DNA of 64,000 nt from Duganella sp. 1411 (GTDB lineage: Bacteria; Pseudomonadota; Gammaproteobacteria; Burkholderiales; Burkholderiaceae_D), in contig NZ_JAFICD010000003.1 in assembly GCF_017833525.1 (NCBI RefSeq), positions 744,001 to 808,000 of the forward strand, written 5' to 3'. Under the pieces are notes generated by a model that did not search any database, was not told the DNA's origin, and worked only from the letters and a program-made list of their open reading frames with translations. Made by a program: the position numbers and the translations under genes. Shown here piece after piece: positions 1-9,757 of the stretch; position 1 is the stretch's first letter; the number at the start of each line of letters is the position of its first letter.

Positions 1-1
1 G

Positions 2-3000
2 AACCAGGTCGCCGGCTTGACCACCGACCAGGTCGGTACGCTGTCGAGCAACCAGATCGTCGCCATGACCACGGGCACCATCAAGGCCCTGAGCACCGAC
101 CAGATCGTCGCGCTGACCACCGCCCAGGCCGCCGCGCTGACCACCCAGCAAGTCGCCTCGCTCAGCACCGACGCCACCGCCGCGCTGGAAACGGCCGACT
201 TCGCCGCATTGAAGACGGCCGCCATCGCCGGCCTGTCGACCAACCAGGTGCGCGCGCTGACGACCGACCAGATCGTCGCGCTGACGACCGCCGAAGCCAA
301 CGCCCTGAGCAGCGCGCAAGTGGCCGCGCTGAGCACCGATTCCGTGGCCGCCATGCAGACCGCCGACCTGGCCGCGCTGAAGACGGCGTCGTTCGCCGGT
401 TTGACCTCGAGCCAAGTGTCCGCGCTGACGACCGACCAGGTCAAAGGCCTGGCCACCGCCCAGTTCGCCGCGATGAGCACTGCCAACATCGCCGCCGGCC
501 TGACGACCGACCAGATCGTCGCCATGACGTCGAGCCAGTTCGCCAGCCTGAGCACCGCCCAGATCGGCGCGCTGTCGACCAACAGCATCGCCGCCATCGA
601 GACCGCCGACATCGGCGGTATCAGCACCGCCGGCATCGCCGCGCTGAAATCGGCACAGATCGCCGCGCTGACCACCGACCAAGTCGGTACGCTGTCGACC
701 AACCAGGTCGTCGCGCTGACCACCGCCGGCGTCGCCTCCCTGACCACCGACCAGGTCGTCGCGCTGAGCACCGCCCAAGCCGGCGCGCTGAGCACCCAGC
801 AAGTCGTTGCGATGAGCACCAACGCGATCGCCGCGCTGGAAACGGCCGACTTCGCCGCACTGAAGACCGCCGCCATCGCCGGCCTGACCACCAACCAGAT
901 CCGCGCCCTGACGACCGACCAGGTTGTCGCGCTGACCACCGCCGAAGCCAATGCCCTGAGCAGCGCGCAAGTGGCGGCCCTGAGCACCGATTCCGTGGCC
1001 GCCCTGCAGACCGCCGACCTGGCCGCGCTGAAGACCGCTTCGTTCGCCGGTCTGAACTCGAGCCAGGTGGCCGCGCTGACGACCGACCAGGTCAAAGGCC
1101 TGGCGACCGCCCAGTTCGCAGCGATGAGCACCGGTAATATCGCCAACGGCCTGACGACCGACCAGATCGTCGCCATGACGTCGAGCCAGTTCGCAAGCCT
1201 GAGCACCGCCCAGATCGCCGCGCTGTCGACCAACAGCGTCGCCGCCATCGAGACGGCCGACATCGGCGGCATCAGCACCGCCGGCATCTCGGCGCTGAAG
1301 TCGTCGCAGATCGCCGCGCTGACCACCGACCAGGTCGGCACGCTGTCGACCAACCAGGTCGTCGCGCTGACCACCGCCGGCGTCCGCGCCCTGACGACCG
1401 ACCAGGTCGTCGCGCTGACCACGGCCCAAGCCGCCGCGCTGAGCACCCAGCAAGTGGCCGCCTTCAGCACCGACGCCGTCGCCGCGCTGGAAACGGCCGA
1501 CTTCGCCGCACTGAAGACCGCCGCCATCGCCGGCCTGACCACCAACCAGGTGCGCGCGTTGACGACCGACCAGGTCGTCGCGCTGACCACCGCCGAAGCC
1601 AATGCCCTGAGCAGCGCGCAAGTGGCCGCCCTGAGCACCGATTCGGTCGCCGCCATGCAGACCGCCGACCTGGCCGCGTTGAAGACGGCTTCCTTCGCCG
1701 GCCTGAACTCGGCCCAAGTCGCCGCGCTGACGACCGATCAGGTCAGCGGCCTGGCGACCGCCCAGTTCGCAGCGATGAGCACCGGTAACATCGCCAACGG
1801 CCTGACGACCGACCAGATCGTCGCGATGAAGTCGAGCCAGTTCGCCAGCCTGAGCACCGCCCAGATCGCCGCGCTGTCGAGCAACAGCATCGCCGCCATC
1901 GAAACGGCCGACATCGTCGGTATCAGCACCGCCGGCATCGCCGCGCTGAAATCGTCGCAGATCGCCGCGCTGACCACCGACCAAGTCGGTACGCTGTCGA
2001 CCAACCAGGTCGTCGCGCTGACCACCGCAGGTGTCGCCGGCCTGACCACCGACCAGGTTGTCGCGCTGACCACGGCACAAGCCGCCGCGCTGAGCACCCA
2101 GCAGGTTGTCGCGATGAGCACCAACGCGATCGCCGCGCTGGAAACGGCCGACTTCGCCGCACTGAAGACCGCCGCCGTCGCTGGTTTGACCACCAACCAG
2201 ATCCGCGCCCTGACGACCGACCAGGTTGTCGCGCTGACGACCTCTGAAGCCAATGCCCTGAGCAGCGCGCAAGTTGCCGCCCTGAGCACCGATTCGGTCG
2301 CCGCCATGCAGACCGCCGACCTGGCCGCGTTGAAGACGGCTTCGTTCGCCGGCCTGAACTCGGCCCAAGTTGCCGCGCTGACGACCGATCAGGTCAGCGG
2401 CCTGGCGACCGCCCAGTTCGCAGCGATGAGCACCGCCAACATCGCCGCCGGCCTGACGACCGACCAGATCGTCGCGATGAAGTCGAGCCAGTTCGCCAGC
2501 CTGAGCACCGCCCAGATCGCCGCGCTGTCGAGCAACAGCATCGCCGCCATCGAGACCGCCGACATCGGCGGTATCAGCACCGCCGGTATCGCCGCGCTGA
2601 AATCGTCGCAGATCGCCGCGCTGACCACCGACCAAGTCGGTACGCTGTCGACCAACCAGGTTGTCGCCCTGACCACCGCCGGTGTCGCCGGCCTGACCAC
2701 CGACCAGGTTGTCGCGCTGACCACGGCACAAGCCGCCGCGCTGAGCACCCAGCAGGTTGTTGCGATGAGCACCAACGCGATCGCCGCGCTGGAAACGGCC
2801 GACTTCGCCGCGCTGAAGACCGCCGCCGTCGCCGGTTTGACCACCAACCAGATCCGCGCCCTGACGACCGACCAGGTTGTCGCGCTGACGACCTCTGAAG
2901 CCAATGCCCTGAGCAGCGCGCAAGTTGCCGCCCTGAGCACCGATTCCGTGGCCGCCATGCAGACCGCCGACCTGGCCGCGCTGAAGACCGCTTCGTTCGC

Positions 3001-6000
3001 CGGCCTGAATTCCGCCCAAGTTGCCGCGCTGACGACCGACCAGGTCAGCGGCTTGGCGACCGCCCAGTTCGCAGCGATGAGCACCGGTAACATCGCCAAC
3101 GGCCTGACGACCGACCAGATCGTCGCGATGAAGTCGAGCCAGTTCGCCAGCCTGAGCACCGCCCAGATCGCCGCGCTGTCGAGCAACAGCATCGCCGCCA
3201 TCGAGACGGCCGACATCGTCGGTATCAGCACCGCCGGCATCGCCGCGCTGAAATCGTCGCAGATCGCCGCGCTGACCACCGACCAAGTCGGTACGCTGTC
3301 GACCAACCAGGTTGTCGCCCTGACCACCGCTGGTGTCGCCGGCCTGACCACCGACCAGGTTGTCGCGCTGACCACGGCACAAGCCGCCGCGCTGAGCACC
3401 CAGCAGGTTGTCGCGATGAGCACCAACGCGATCGCCGCGCTGGAAACGGCCGACTTCGCCGCACTGAAGACCGCCGCCGTCGCCGGTTTGACCACCAACC
3501 AAGTTCGCGCCCTGACGACCGACCAGGTTGTCGCGCTGACCACCGCCGAAGCCAATGCCCTGAGCAGCGCGCAAGTTGCCGCCCTGAGCACCGATTCGGT
3601 CGCCGCCATGCAGACCGCCGACCTGGCCGCGCTGAAGACCGCTTCGTTCGCCGGTCTGAACTCCGCCCAAGTTGCCGCGCTGACGACCGACCAAGTCAAA
3701 GGCCTGGCGACCGCCCAGTTCGCAGCGATGAGCACCGGTAACATCGCCAACGGCCTGACGACCGACCAGATCGTCGCCATGACGTCCGCGCAGTTCGCCA
3801 GCCTGAGCACCGCCCAGATCGCCGCGCTGTCGACCAACAGCGTCGCCGCGATCGAGACGGCCGACATCGGCGGTATCAGCACCGCCGGTATCTCGGCGCT
3901 GAAATCGGCGCAGATCGCCGCGCTGACCACCGACCAAGTCGGTACGCTGTCGACCAACCAGGTTGTCGCCCTGACCACCGCCGGTGTCGCTGGCCTGACC
4001 ACCGACCAGGTTGTCGCGCTGACCACGGCCCAAGCCGCCGCCCTGAGCACCCAGCAGGTTGTTGCGATGAGCACCAACGCGATCGCCGCGCTGGAAACGG
4101 CCGACTTCGCCGCACTGAAGACCGCCGCCGTCGCCGGTTTGACCACCAACCAGATCCGCGCCCTGACGACCGACCAGGTTGTCGCGCTGACGACCTCTGA
4201 AGCCAATGCCCTGAGCAGCGCGCAAGTTGCCGCCCTGAGCACCGATTCCGTGGCCGCCATGCAGACCGCCGACCTGGCCGCGCTGAAGACGGCTTCGTTC
4301 GCCGGCTTGAACTCGAGCCAGGTTGCCGCGCTGACGACCGACCAGGTCAGCGGCCTGGCGACCGCCCAGTTCGCAGCGATGAGCACTTCCAACATCGCCA
4401 ACGGCCTGACGACCGACCAGATCGTCGCCATGAAGTCGAGCCAGTTCGCCAGCCTGAGCACCGCCCAGATCGCCGCGCTGTCGAGCAACAGCATCGCCGC
4501 CATCGAGACGGCCGACATCGTCGGTATCAGCACCGCCGGTATCGCCGCGCTGAAATCGGCGCAGATCGCCGCGCTGACCACCGACCAAGTCGGTACGCTG
4601 TCGACCAACCAGGTTGTCGCCCTGACCACCGCCGGTGTCGCCGGCCTGACCACCGACCAGGTTGTCGCGCTGACCACGGCACAAGCCGCCGCCCTGAGCA
4701 CCCAGCAGGTTGTTGCGATGAGCACCAACGCGATCGCCGCGCTGGAAACGGCCGACTTCGCCGCACTGAAGACCGCCGCCGTCGCTGGTTTGACCACCAA
4801 CCAGGTTCGCGCCCTGACGACCGACCAGGTTGTCGCGCTGACGACCTCTGAAGCCAATGCCCTGAGCAGCGCGCAAGTTGCCGCCCTGAGCACCGATTCC
4901 GTGGCCGCCATGCAGACCGCCGACCTGGCCGCGCTGAAGACCGCTTCGTTCGCCGGTCTGAACTCCGCCCAAGTTGCCGCGCTGACGACCGACCAGGTCA
5001 GCGGCTTGGCGACCGCCCAGTTCGCAGCGATGAGCACTTCCAACATCGCCAACGGCCTGACGACCGACCAGATCGTCGCGATGAAGTCGAGCCAGTTCGC
5101 CAGCCTGAGCACCGCCCAGATCGCTGCGCTGTCGAGCAACAGCATCGCCGCCATCGAGACGGCCGACATCGTCGGTATCAGCACCGCCGGCATCGCCGCG
5201 CTGAAATCGGCGCAGATCGCCGCGCTGACCACCGACCAAGTCGGTACGCTGTCGACCAACCAGGTTGTCGCCCTGACCACCGCCGGTGTCGCTGGCCTGA
5301 CCACCGACCAGGTTGTCGCGCTGACCACGGCCCAAGCCGCCGCGCTGAGCACCCAGCAGGTTGTTGCGATGAGCACCAACGCGATCGCCGCGCTGGAAAC
5401 GGCCGACTTCGCCGCACTGAAGACCGCCGCCGTCGCTGGTTTGACCACCAACCAGGTTCGCGCCCTGACGACCGACCAGGTTGTCGCGCTGACGACCTCT
5501 GAAGCCAATGCCCTGAGCAGCGCGCAAGTGGCCGCCCTGAGCACCGATTCGGTCGCCGCCATGCAGACCGCCGATCTGGCCGCGCTGAAGACGGCTTCGT
5601 TCGCCGGCTTGAATTCCGCCCAAGTTGCCGCGCTGACGACCGACCAGGTCAAAGGCCTGGCGACCGCCCAGTTCGCAGCGATGAGCACCGGTAACATCGC
5701 CAACGGCCTGACGACCGACCAGATCGTCGCCATGACGTCCGCGCAGTTCGCCAGCCTGAGCACCGCCCAGATCGCCGCGCTGTCGACCAACAGCGTCGCC
5801 GCGATCGAGACGGCCGACATCGGCGGTATCAGCACCGCCGGCATCGCCGCGCTGAAGTCGGCGCAGATCGCCGCGCTGACCACCGACCAAGTCGGTACGC
5901 TGTCGACCAACCAGGTCGTCGCGCTGACCACCGCCGGTGTCGCAGCTCTGACGACCGACCAGGTTGTCGCGCTGACCAGCGCCCAAGCCGGCGCCCTGAG

Positions 6001-9000
6001 CACCCAGCAAGTGGTTGCGATGAGCACCAATGCGATCGCCGCGCTGGAAACGGCCGACTTCGCCGCACTGAAGACCGCCGCCGTCGCCGGTTTGACCACC
6101 AACCAGGTTCGCGCCCTGACGACCGACCAGGTTGTCGCGCTGACGACCGCCGAAGCGAACGCCCTGAGCAGCGCGCAAGTCGCCGCCCTGAGCACCGATT
6201 CCGTGGCCGCCCTGCAGACCGCCGACCTGGCCGCGCTCAAGACCGCTTCGTTCGCCGGCCTGAACTCGAGCCAAGTTGCCGCGCTGACGACCGACCAGGT
6301 CAAAGGCCTGGCGACCGCGCAGTTCGCAGCGATGAGCACCGGTAACATCGCCAACGGTCTGACGACCGACCAGATCGTCGCCATGACGTCGAGCCAGTTC
6401 GCCAGCCTGAGCACCGCTCAGATCGGCGCGCTGTCGACCAACAGCGTCGCCGCGATCGAAACGGCCGACATCGGCGGTATCAGCACCGCCGGCATCTCGG
6501 CGCTGAAATCGGCGCAGATCGCCGCGCTGACCACCGACCAGGTCGCGACCCTGTCGACCAACCAGGTGGTCGCCCTGACCACCGCCGGCGTCCGCGCCCT
6601 GACGACCGACCAGGTCGTTGCGCTGACCTCGGCCCAGGCTGGCGCCCTGAGCACCCAGCAAGTGGCCGCCTTCAGCACCGACGCGATCGCCGCGCTGGAA
6701 ACGGCCGACTTCGCGGCACTGAAGACCGCCGCCGTCGCCGGCCTGTCGACCAGCCAGATCCGTGCGCTGACGACCGACCAGGTTGTGGCGCTGACGACCT
6801 CTGAAGCCAATGCCCTGAGCAGCGCGCAAGTGGCCGCCCTGAGCACCGACGCTGTCGCCGCCCTGCAAACGGCCGATCTGGCCGCGCTGAAAACGGCATC
6901 GTTCGCTGGCCTGAACTCGAGCCAAGTGGCCGCGCTGACGACCGACCAGGTCAAAGGCCTGGCGACCGCCCAGTTCGCAGCGATGAGCACCGGTAACATC
7001 GCCAACGGTCTGACGACCGACCAGATCGTCGCCATGACGTCGAGCCAGTTCGCCAGCCTGAGCACCGCCCAGATCGGCGCGCTGTCGACCAACAGCGTCG
7101 CCGCGATCGAGACGGCCGACATCGGTGGTATCAGCACCGCCGGCATCTCGGCGCTGAAGACCAACCAGATCGCCGCCCTGACCACCGACCAGGTCGCGAC
7201 CCTGTCGACCAACCAGGTTGGCGCCCTGACCACCGCCGGCGTGCGCGCCCTGACGACCGACCAGGTCGTTGCGCTGACCTCGGCCCAGGCTGGCGCCCTG
7301 AGCACCCAGCAAGTGGCCGCCTTCAGCACCGACGCGATCGCCGCGCTGGAAACGGCCGACTTCGCCGCGCTGAAGACCGCCGCCGTCGCCGGCCTGTCGA
7401 CCAACCAGGTCCGCGCGCTGACGACCGACCAGGTGGTCGCGCTGACGACCGCCGAAGCGAACGCCCTGAGCAGCGCGCAAGTGGCCGCCCTGAGCACCGA
7501 TTCGGTGGCCGCCCTGCAGACGGCCGATCTGGCCGCGCTGAAGACGGCATCGTTCGCCGGCTTGAACTCGGCCCAGGTTGCCGCGCTGACGACCGACCAG
7601 GTCAAATCCCTGGCAACGGCCCAGCTGGTGGCGCTGAGCACCGCCAACATCGCCAACGGCCTGACGACCGACCAGATCGTCGCCCTGACGTCGAGCCAGT
7701 TCGCCGGCATGACCACCGCCCAGGTGAGCGCGCTGTCGAGCAACAACCTCGGCGCCATCGAGACGGCCGACATCGGCGCCCTGACCACGGCCAGCATCGC
7801 CGGTCTGCGCTCGTCGCAGATCGCCGGGCTGACCACCGCCCAGGTGGCCACGTTGACCACCGGCCAGGCCGTGGCGCTGAGCACCGCGTCGTTCCGCGCC
7901 CTGAGCACCGACCAGGTCGCCGCGCTGACCACGGCCCAAGCCGCTTCGCTGAACACCCAGCAAGTGGTGGCGCTGACCAGCGACGGCATCGCCGCGATCG
8001 AAACGGCCGACCTGGCCGCGTTGAAATCGAGCGCGATCGCCGGCCTGTCGACCGCCCAGATCCGCGCGCTGACCACCGACCAGGTGAGCAGCCTGTCGAC
8101 CGCCGGCATCACGGCGCTGACGACCTCGCAGATCGGCAACGCCTTGACCACCGACCAGATCGTGGCGCTGACGTCGAACCAGGTTGCCGCGCTGAACTCG
8201 TCGCAGGCGACGGCGCTGAGCACCAGCAGCCTGGCCGCGCTCGAGACGCAAGACATCGTCGGTCTGAAATCGTCGGCGATGGCCGCGCTGCGCACCGTCC
8301 AGGTCGCCGCGTTGACCACCGACCAGATCACCGCGCTGAGCACCGCGCAGGTGGCGGCCCTGAGCACGGCGGCGTTCGCCTCCGGCTTGACGACCGACCA
8401 GGCCGTGGCGTTGTCGAGCGCCCAGCTCAACGCGCTGAGCACCGCGCAGATCCGGGCGCTGTCGACCAACAGCGTCCAGGCGCTGGAAACGGCCGATATC
8501 GCCGCGCTGCAAACCTCGTCGATGTCGGCGCTGAGCACCGCCCAGTTCTCGCGTCTGACGACCGACCAGATCGTGGCGATGACGACCAACCAGTTCGCCT
8601 CGATCACGACGCAGCAGGTCCACGCACTGACCAGCGCCCAGGTCGCCGCGATGAGCACGGCCCAGGTCAACGCGCTGAAGACCTTCACGCCGATCGTGCT
8701 CGATCTGAACGGCAACGGCATCGACACCCTGAGCGTGTCGTCCGGCGTCAAGTTCGACATGCTGGCCACCGGTGAGAAGGTCAACACCGGCTGGGTGGGC
8801 GGCGGCGACGGCCTGCTGGCCCTCGATCGCAACGGCGACGGCGTGATCGACAGCGGCGCCGAGCTGTTCGGCTCGGGCACGACGCTGGCCGGCGGCAGCA
8901 AAGCCACCACCGGCTACCAGGCCCTGGGCGAGCTCGACTCCAACGGCGACGGCACCATCGACGCCAAGGATGCGCAGTTCTCCAACCTGCGCGTCTGGGT

Positions 9001-9454
9001 GGACGGCAACGCCGACGGCGTCAGCCAGGCCGATGAACTCAAGTCGCTCGCCGACCTGAACATCGCCAAGCTGAACCTCGACGCCAAGCAGAACGTGTCG
9101 GTCAACAACGGCAACTTCGTCGGTATCACGTCGACCTACGAAACCACCGACGGCGCCAAGCATGCGGCGGCCGACGTCTGGTTCGCCGCCGGCGCGGCCA
9201 GCACCAACCTGACCAGCTCGGTCAGCGGCCTGGCCTCGGCGATGTCGAGCTTCAACGCGGCGACGGCGTCGACCACCGTGACCAAGCTGGAAGTACCGTC
9301 CAGCGCGAACACGGCGGCGGCGGCGATGGCCAGCGCGATCAGCAACTACGACAACAAGCTGAGCGCCACCAGCAATTCGGCCTCGACGGAAGAGACGTTG
9401 CGACTGAAGGCCCTGCAAGGCGCGCATCACCAGGGCATCCTGGCCGCCAAGTAA
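2..9454 (+). CDS. Giant octad-repeat protein, 3' part (type I secretion substrate)
   Basis: The reading frame is open to the left edge of the window, so the true start lies upstream; the TTG at 17 is only a repeat codon. About 2,890 residues are 8-residue repeats of the form L-[TS]-[TS]-x-Q-[VI]-x-A. The last ~256 residues (from about 8683) form a non-repeat domain with EF-hand-like D-x-N-x-D-G loops such as LDRNGDGVIDSGAE and VDGNADGVSQADE, then a Ser/Ala-rich tail. No RTX nonapeptides were seen. A calcium-binding C-terminus next to a type I ABC transporter and fusion protein indicates export by that system as a surface or secreted adhesin-like protein. The function of the octads is unknown to me. 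The C-terminal domain closely resembles that of the giant gene at 31643-42814. Repeat copies are so alike that an assembly collapse or expansion is possible. Confidence 0.88.
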   Translation, partial: NQVAGLTTDQVGTLSSNQIVAMTTGTIKALSTDQIVALTTAQAAALTTQQVASLSTDATAALETADFAALKTAAIAGLSTNQVRALTTDQIVALTTAEANALSSAQVAALSTDSVAAMQTADLAALKTASFAGLTSSQVSALTTDQVKGLATAQFAAMSTANIAAGLTTDQIVAMTSSQFASLSTAQIGALSTNSIAAIETADIGGISTAGIAALKSAQIAALTTDQVGTLSTNQVVALTTAGVASLTTDQVVALSTAQAGALSTQQVVAMSTNAIAALETADFAALKTAAIAGLTTNQIRALTTDQVVALTTAEANALSSAQVAALSTDSVAALQTADLAALKTASFAGLNSSQVAALTTDQVKGLATAQFAAMSTGNIANGLTTDQIVAMTSSQFASLSTAQIAALSTNSVAAIETADIGGISTAGISALKSSQIAALTTDQVGTLSTNQVVALTTAGVRALTTDQVVALTTAQAAALSTQQVAAFSTDAVAALETADFAALKTAAIAGLTTNQVRALTTDQVVALTTAEANALSSAQVAALSTDSVAAMQTADLAALKTASFAGLNSAQVAALTTDQVSGLATAQFAAMSTGNIANGLTTDQIVAMKSSQFASLSTAQIAALSSNSIAAIETADIVGISTAGIAALKSSQIAALTTDQVGTLSTNQVVALTTAGVAGLTTDQVVALTTAQAAALSTQQVVAMSTNAIAALETADFAALKTAAVAGLTTNQIRALTTDQVVALTTSEANALSSAQVAALSTDSVAAMQTADLAALKTASFAGLNSAQVAALTTDQVSGLATAQFAAMSTANIAAGLTTDQIVAMKSSQFASLSTAQIAALSSNSIAAIETADIGGISTAGIAALKSSQIAALTTDQVGTLSTNQVVALTTAGVAGLTTDQVVALTTAQAAALSTQQVVAMSTNAIAALETADFAALKTAAVAGLTTNQIRALTTDQVVALTTSEANALSSAQVAALSTDSVAAMQTADLAALKTASFAGLNSAQVAALTTDQVSGLATAQFAAMSTGNIANGLTTDQIVAMKSSQFASLSTAQIAALSSNSIAAIETADIVGISTAGIAALKSSQIAALTTDQVGTLSTNQVVALTTAGVAGLTTDQVVALTTAQAAALSTQQVVAMSTNAIAALETADFAALKTAAVAGLTTNQVRALTTDQVVALTTAEANALSSAQVAALSTDSVAAMQTADLAALKTASFAGLNSAQVAALTTDQVKGLATAQFAAMSTGNIANGLTTDQIVAMTSAQFASLSTAQIAALSTNSVAAIETADIGGISTAGISALKSAQIAALTTDQVGTLSTNQVVALTTAGVAGLTTDQVVALTTAQAAALSTQQVVAMSTNAIAALETADFAALKTAAVAGLTTNQIRALTTDQVVALTTSEANALSSAQVAALSTDSVAAMQTADLAALKTASFAGLNSSQVAALTTDQVSGLATAQFAAMSTSNIANGLTTDQIVAMKSSQFASLSTAQIAALSSNSIAAIETADIVGISTAGIAALKSAQIAALTTDQVGTLSTNQVVALTTAGVAGLTTDQVVALTTAQAAALSTQQVVAMSTNAIAALETADFAALKTAAVAGLTTNQVRALTTDQVVALTTSEANALSSAQVAALSTDSVAAMQTADLAALKTASFAGLNSAQVAALTTDQVSGLATAQFAAMSTSNIANGLTTDQIVAMKSSQFASLSTAQIAALSSNSIAAIETADIVGISTAGIAALKSAQIAALTTDQVGTLSTNQVVALTTAGVAGLTTDQVVALTTAQAAALSTQQVVAMSTNAIAALETADFAALKTAAVAGLTTNQVRALTTDQVVALTTSEANALSSAQVAALSTDSVAAMQTADLAALKTASFAGLNSAQVAALTTDQVKGLATAQFAAMSTGNIANGLTTDQIVAMTSAQFASLSTAQIAALSTNSVAAIETADIGGISTAGIAALKSAQIAALTTDQVGTLSTNQVVALTTAGVAALTTDQVVALTSAQAGALSTQQVVAMSTNAIAALETADFAALKTAAVAGLTTNQVRALTTDQVVALTTAEANALSSAQVAALSTDSVAALQTADLAALKTASFAGLNSSQVAALTTDQVKGLATAQFAAMSTGNIANGLTTDQIVAMTSSQFASLSTAQIGALSTNSVAAIETADIGGISTAGISALKSAQIAALTTDQVATLSTNQVVALTTAGVRALTTDQVVALTSAQAGALSTQQVAAFSTDAIAALETADFAALKTAAVAGLSTSQIRALTTDQVVALTTSEANALSSAQVAALSTDAVAALQTADLAALKTASFAGLNSSQVAALTTDQVKGLATAQFAAMSTGNIANGLTTDQIVAMTSSQFASLSTAQIGALSTNSVAAIETADIGGISTAGISALKTNQIAALTTDQVATLSTNQVGALTTAGVRALTTDQVVALTSAQAGALSTQQVAAFSTDAIAALETADFAALKTAAVAGLSTNQVRALTTDQVVALTTAEANALSSAQVAALSTDSVAALQTADLAALKTASFAGLNSAQVAALTTDQVKSLATAQLVALSTANIANGLTTDQIVALTSSQFAGMTTAQVSALSSNNLGAIETADIGALTTASIAGLRSSQIAGLTTAQVATLTTGQAVALSTASFRALSTDQVAALTTAQAASLNTQQVVALTSDGIAAIETADLAALKSSAIAGLSTAQIRALTTDQVSSLSTAGITALTTSQIGNALTTDQIVALTSNQVAALNSSQATALSTSSLAALETQDIVGLKSSAMAALRTVQVAALTTDQITALSTAQVAALSTAAFASGLTTDQAVALSSAQLNALSTAQIRALSTNSVQALETADIAALQTSSMSALSTAQFSRLTTDQIVAMTTNQFASITTQQVHALTSAQVAAMSTAQVNALKTFTPIVLDLNGNGIDTLSVSSGVKFDMLATGEKVNTGWVGGGDGLLALDRNGDGVIDSGAELFGSGTTLAGGSKATTGYQALGELDSNGDGTIDAKDAQFSNLRVWVDGNADGVSQADELKSLADLNIAKLNLDAKQNVSVNNGNFVGITSTYETTDGAKHAAADVWFAAGAASTNLTSSVSGLASAMSSFNAATASTTVTKLEVPSSANTAAAAMASAISNYDNKLSATSNSASTEETLRLKALQGAHHQGILAAK
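17..7828 (+). repeat. Tandem 651-bp super-repeat, 12 copies
   Basis: Copies begin at 17, 668, 1319, 1970, 2621, 3272, 3923, 4574, 5225, 5876, 6527 and 7178. Each encodes 217 residues, which divide into 26 octads plus one 9-mer (the unit ending NIANG or NIAAG). The last copy drifts towards its 3' end, and the octads after 7829 no longer keep the super-period. The copies are in frame and nearly identical, consistent with expansion by unequal recombination or gene conversion. Confidence 0.92.
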
Positions 9455-9477
9455 GCCGAACTAGTTGCATCGCCAAG

Positions 9478-9511
9478 ACGGCAAGACCTCCGGGTCTTGC
9501 CGTTTTTTTTT
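9478..9511 (+). terminator. Intrinsic terminator after the giant repeat gene
   Basis: An 11-bp perfect stem (ACGGCAAGACC, loop TCCG, then its complement) is followed by a run of nine T. It lies 24 bp after the stop codon at 9454. It should separate the giant gene from the downstream transporter genes, at least in part. Confidence 0.9.
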
Positions 9512-9531
9512 GCAAACCCGCACCGCCAACC

Positions 9532-9559
9532 GGGGTCGGACCCCATGGGGTCCGACCCC
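9532..9559. repeat. 28-bp perfect palindrome, GGGGTCGGACCCC family
   Basis: Two arms, GGGGTCGGACCCCA and its exact complement, meet without a loop. It lies in the 303-bp gap between the giant gene and the ABC transporter. The arms can also fold individually (GGGGTC/GACCCC). GGGGTC...GACCCC palindromes are, from memory, a common dispersed repeat in Oxalobacteraceae. Its role is unknown. Confidence 0.75.
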
Positions 9560-9757
9560 AACCGGCAACGACGGCAGGACGCGGCGGGGGCCGGGTTTTT
9601 GATGCGCCGAACAGCGGGGTAAACCCGCTTGTGCTTCTAAACAACAAAAGCCGTTTGCGGGCTCTGCGCTGGGTTAGAATCCGAAGGCTGGCACGATAGT
9701 GCGCGAACGCAAGGTTTGCCCGGACGCCCAGCCAGTTCTTTCCCATTAATCAGGCCT
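9560..9757. other. Leader region of the type I transporter operon
   Basis: No gene is seen here. A TAGAAT hexamer in GGTTAGAATCC (near 9674) could be a -10 box, but I could not find a convincing -35 at good spacing. The ribosome binding site before the ATG at 9758 is weak. Confidence 0.3.

Noticed and set aside
2389..6414. 1341-codon open frame on the minus strand inside the first giant gene
   Set aside because: It is an exact antisense copy of the repeats. A short, stop-free period keeps several frames open for thousands of bases, and it has no ribosome site. Similar antisense frames inside the second giant gene (for example 36083-38755) were rejected for the same reason.
17..7828. Resemblance of LTTDQVVAL octads to the start of TAL effector repeats (LTPEQVVAI)
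   Set aside because: The similarity covers one short N-capped helix only. The period is 8 instead of about 34 residues and there are no repeat-variable positions.
9716..9757. TTG start of the ABC transporter at 9716
   Set aside because: The 14 extra residues do not match the family and the ATG at 9758 places the C39-like domain at its usual distance from the N-terminus.
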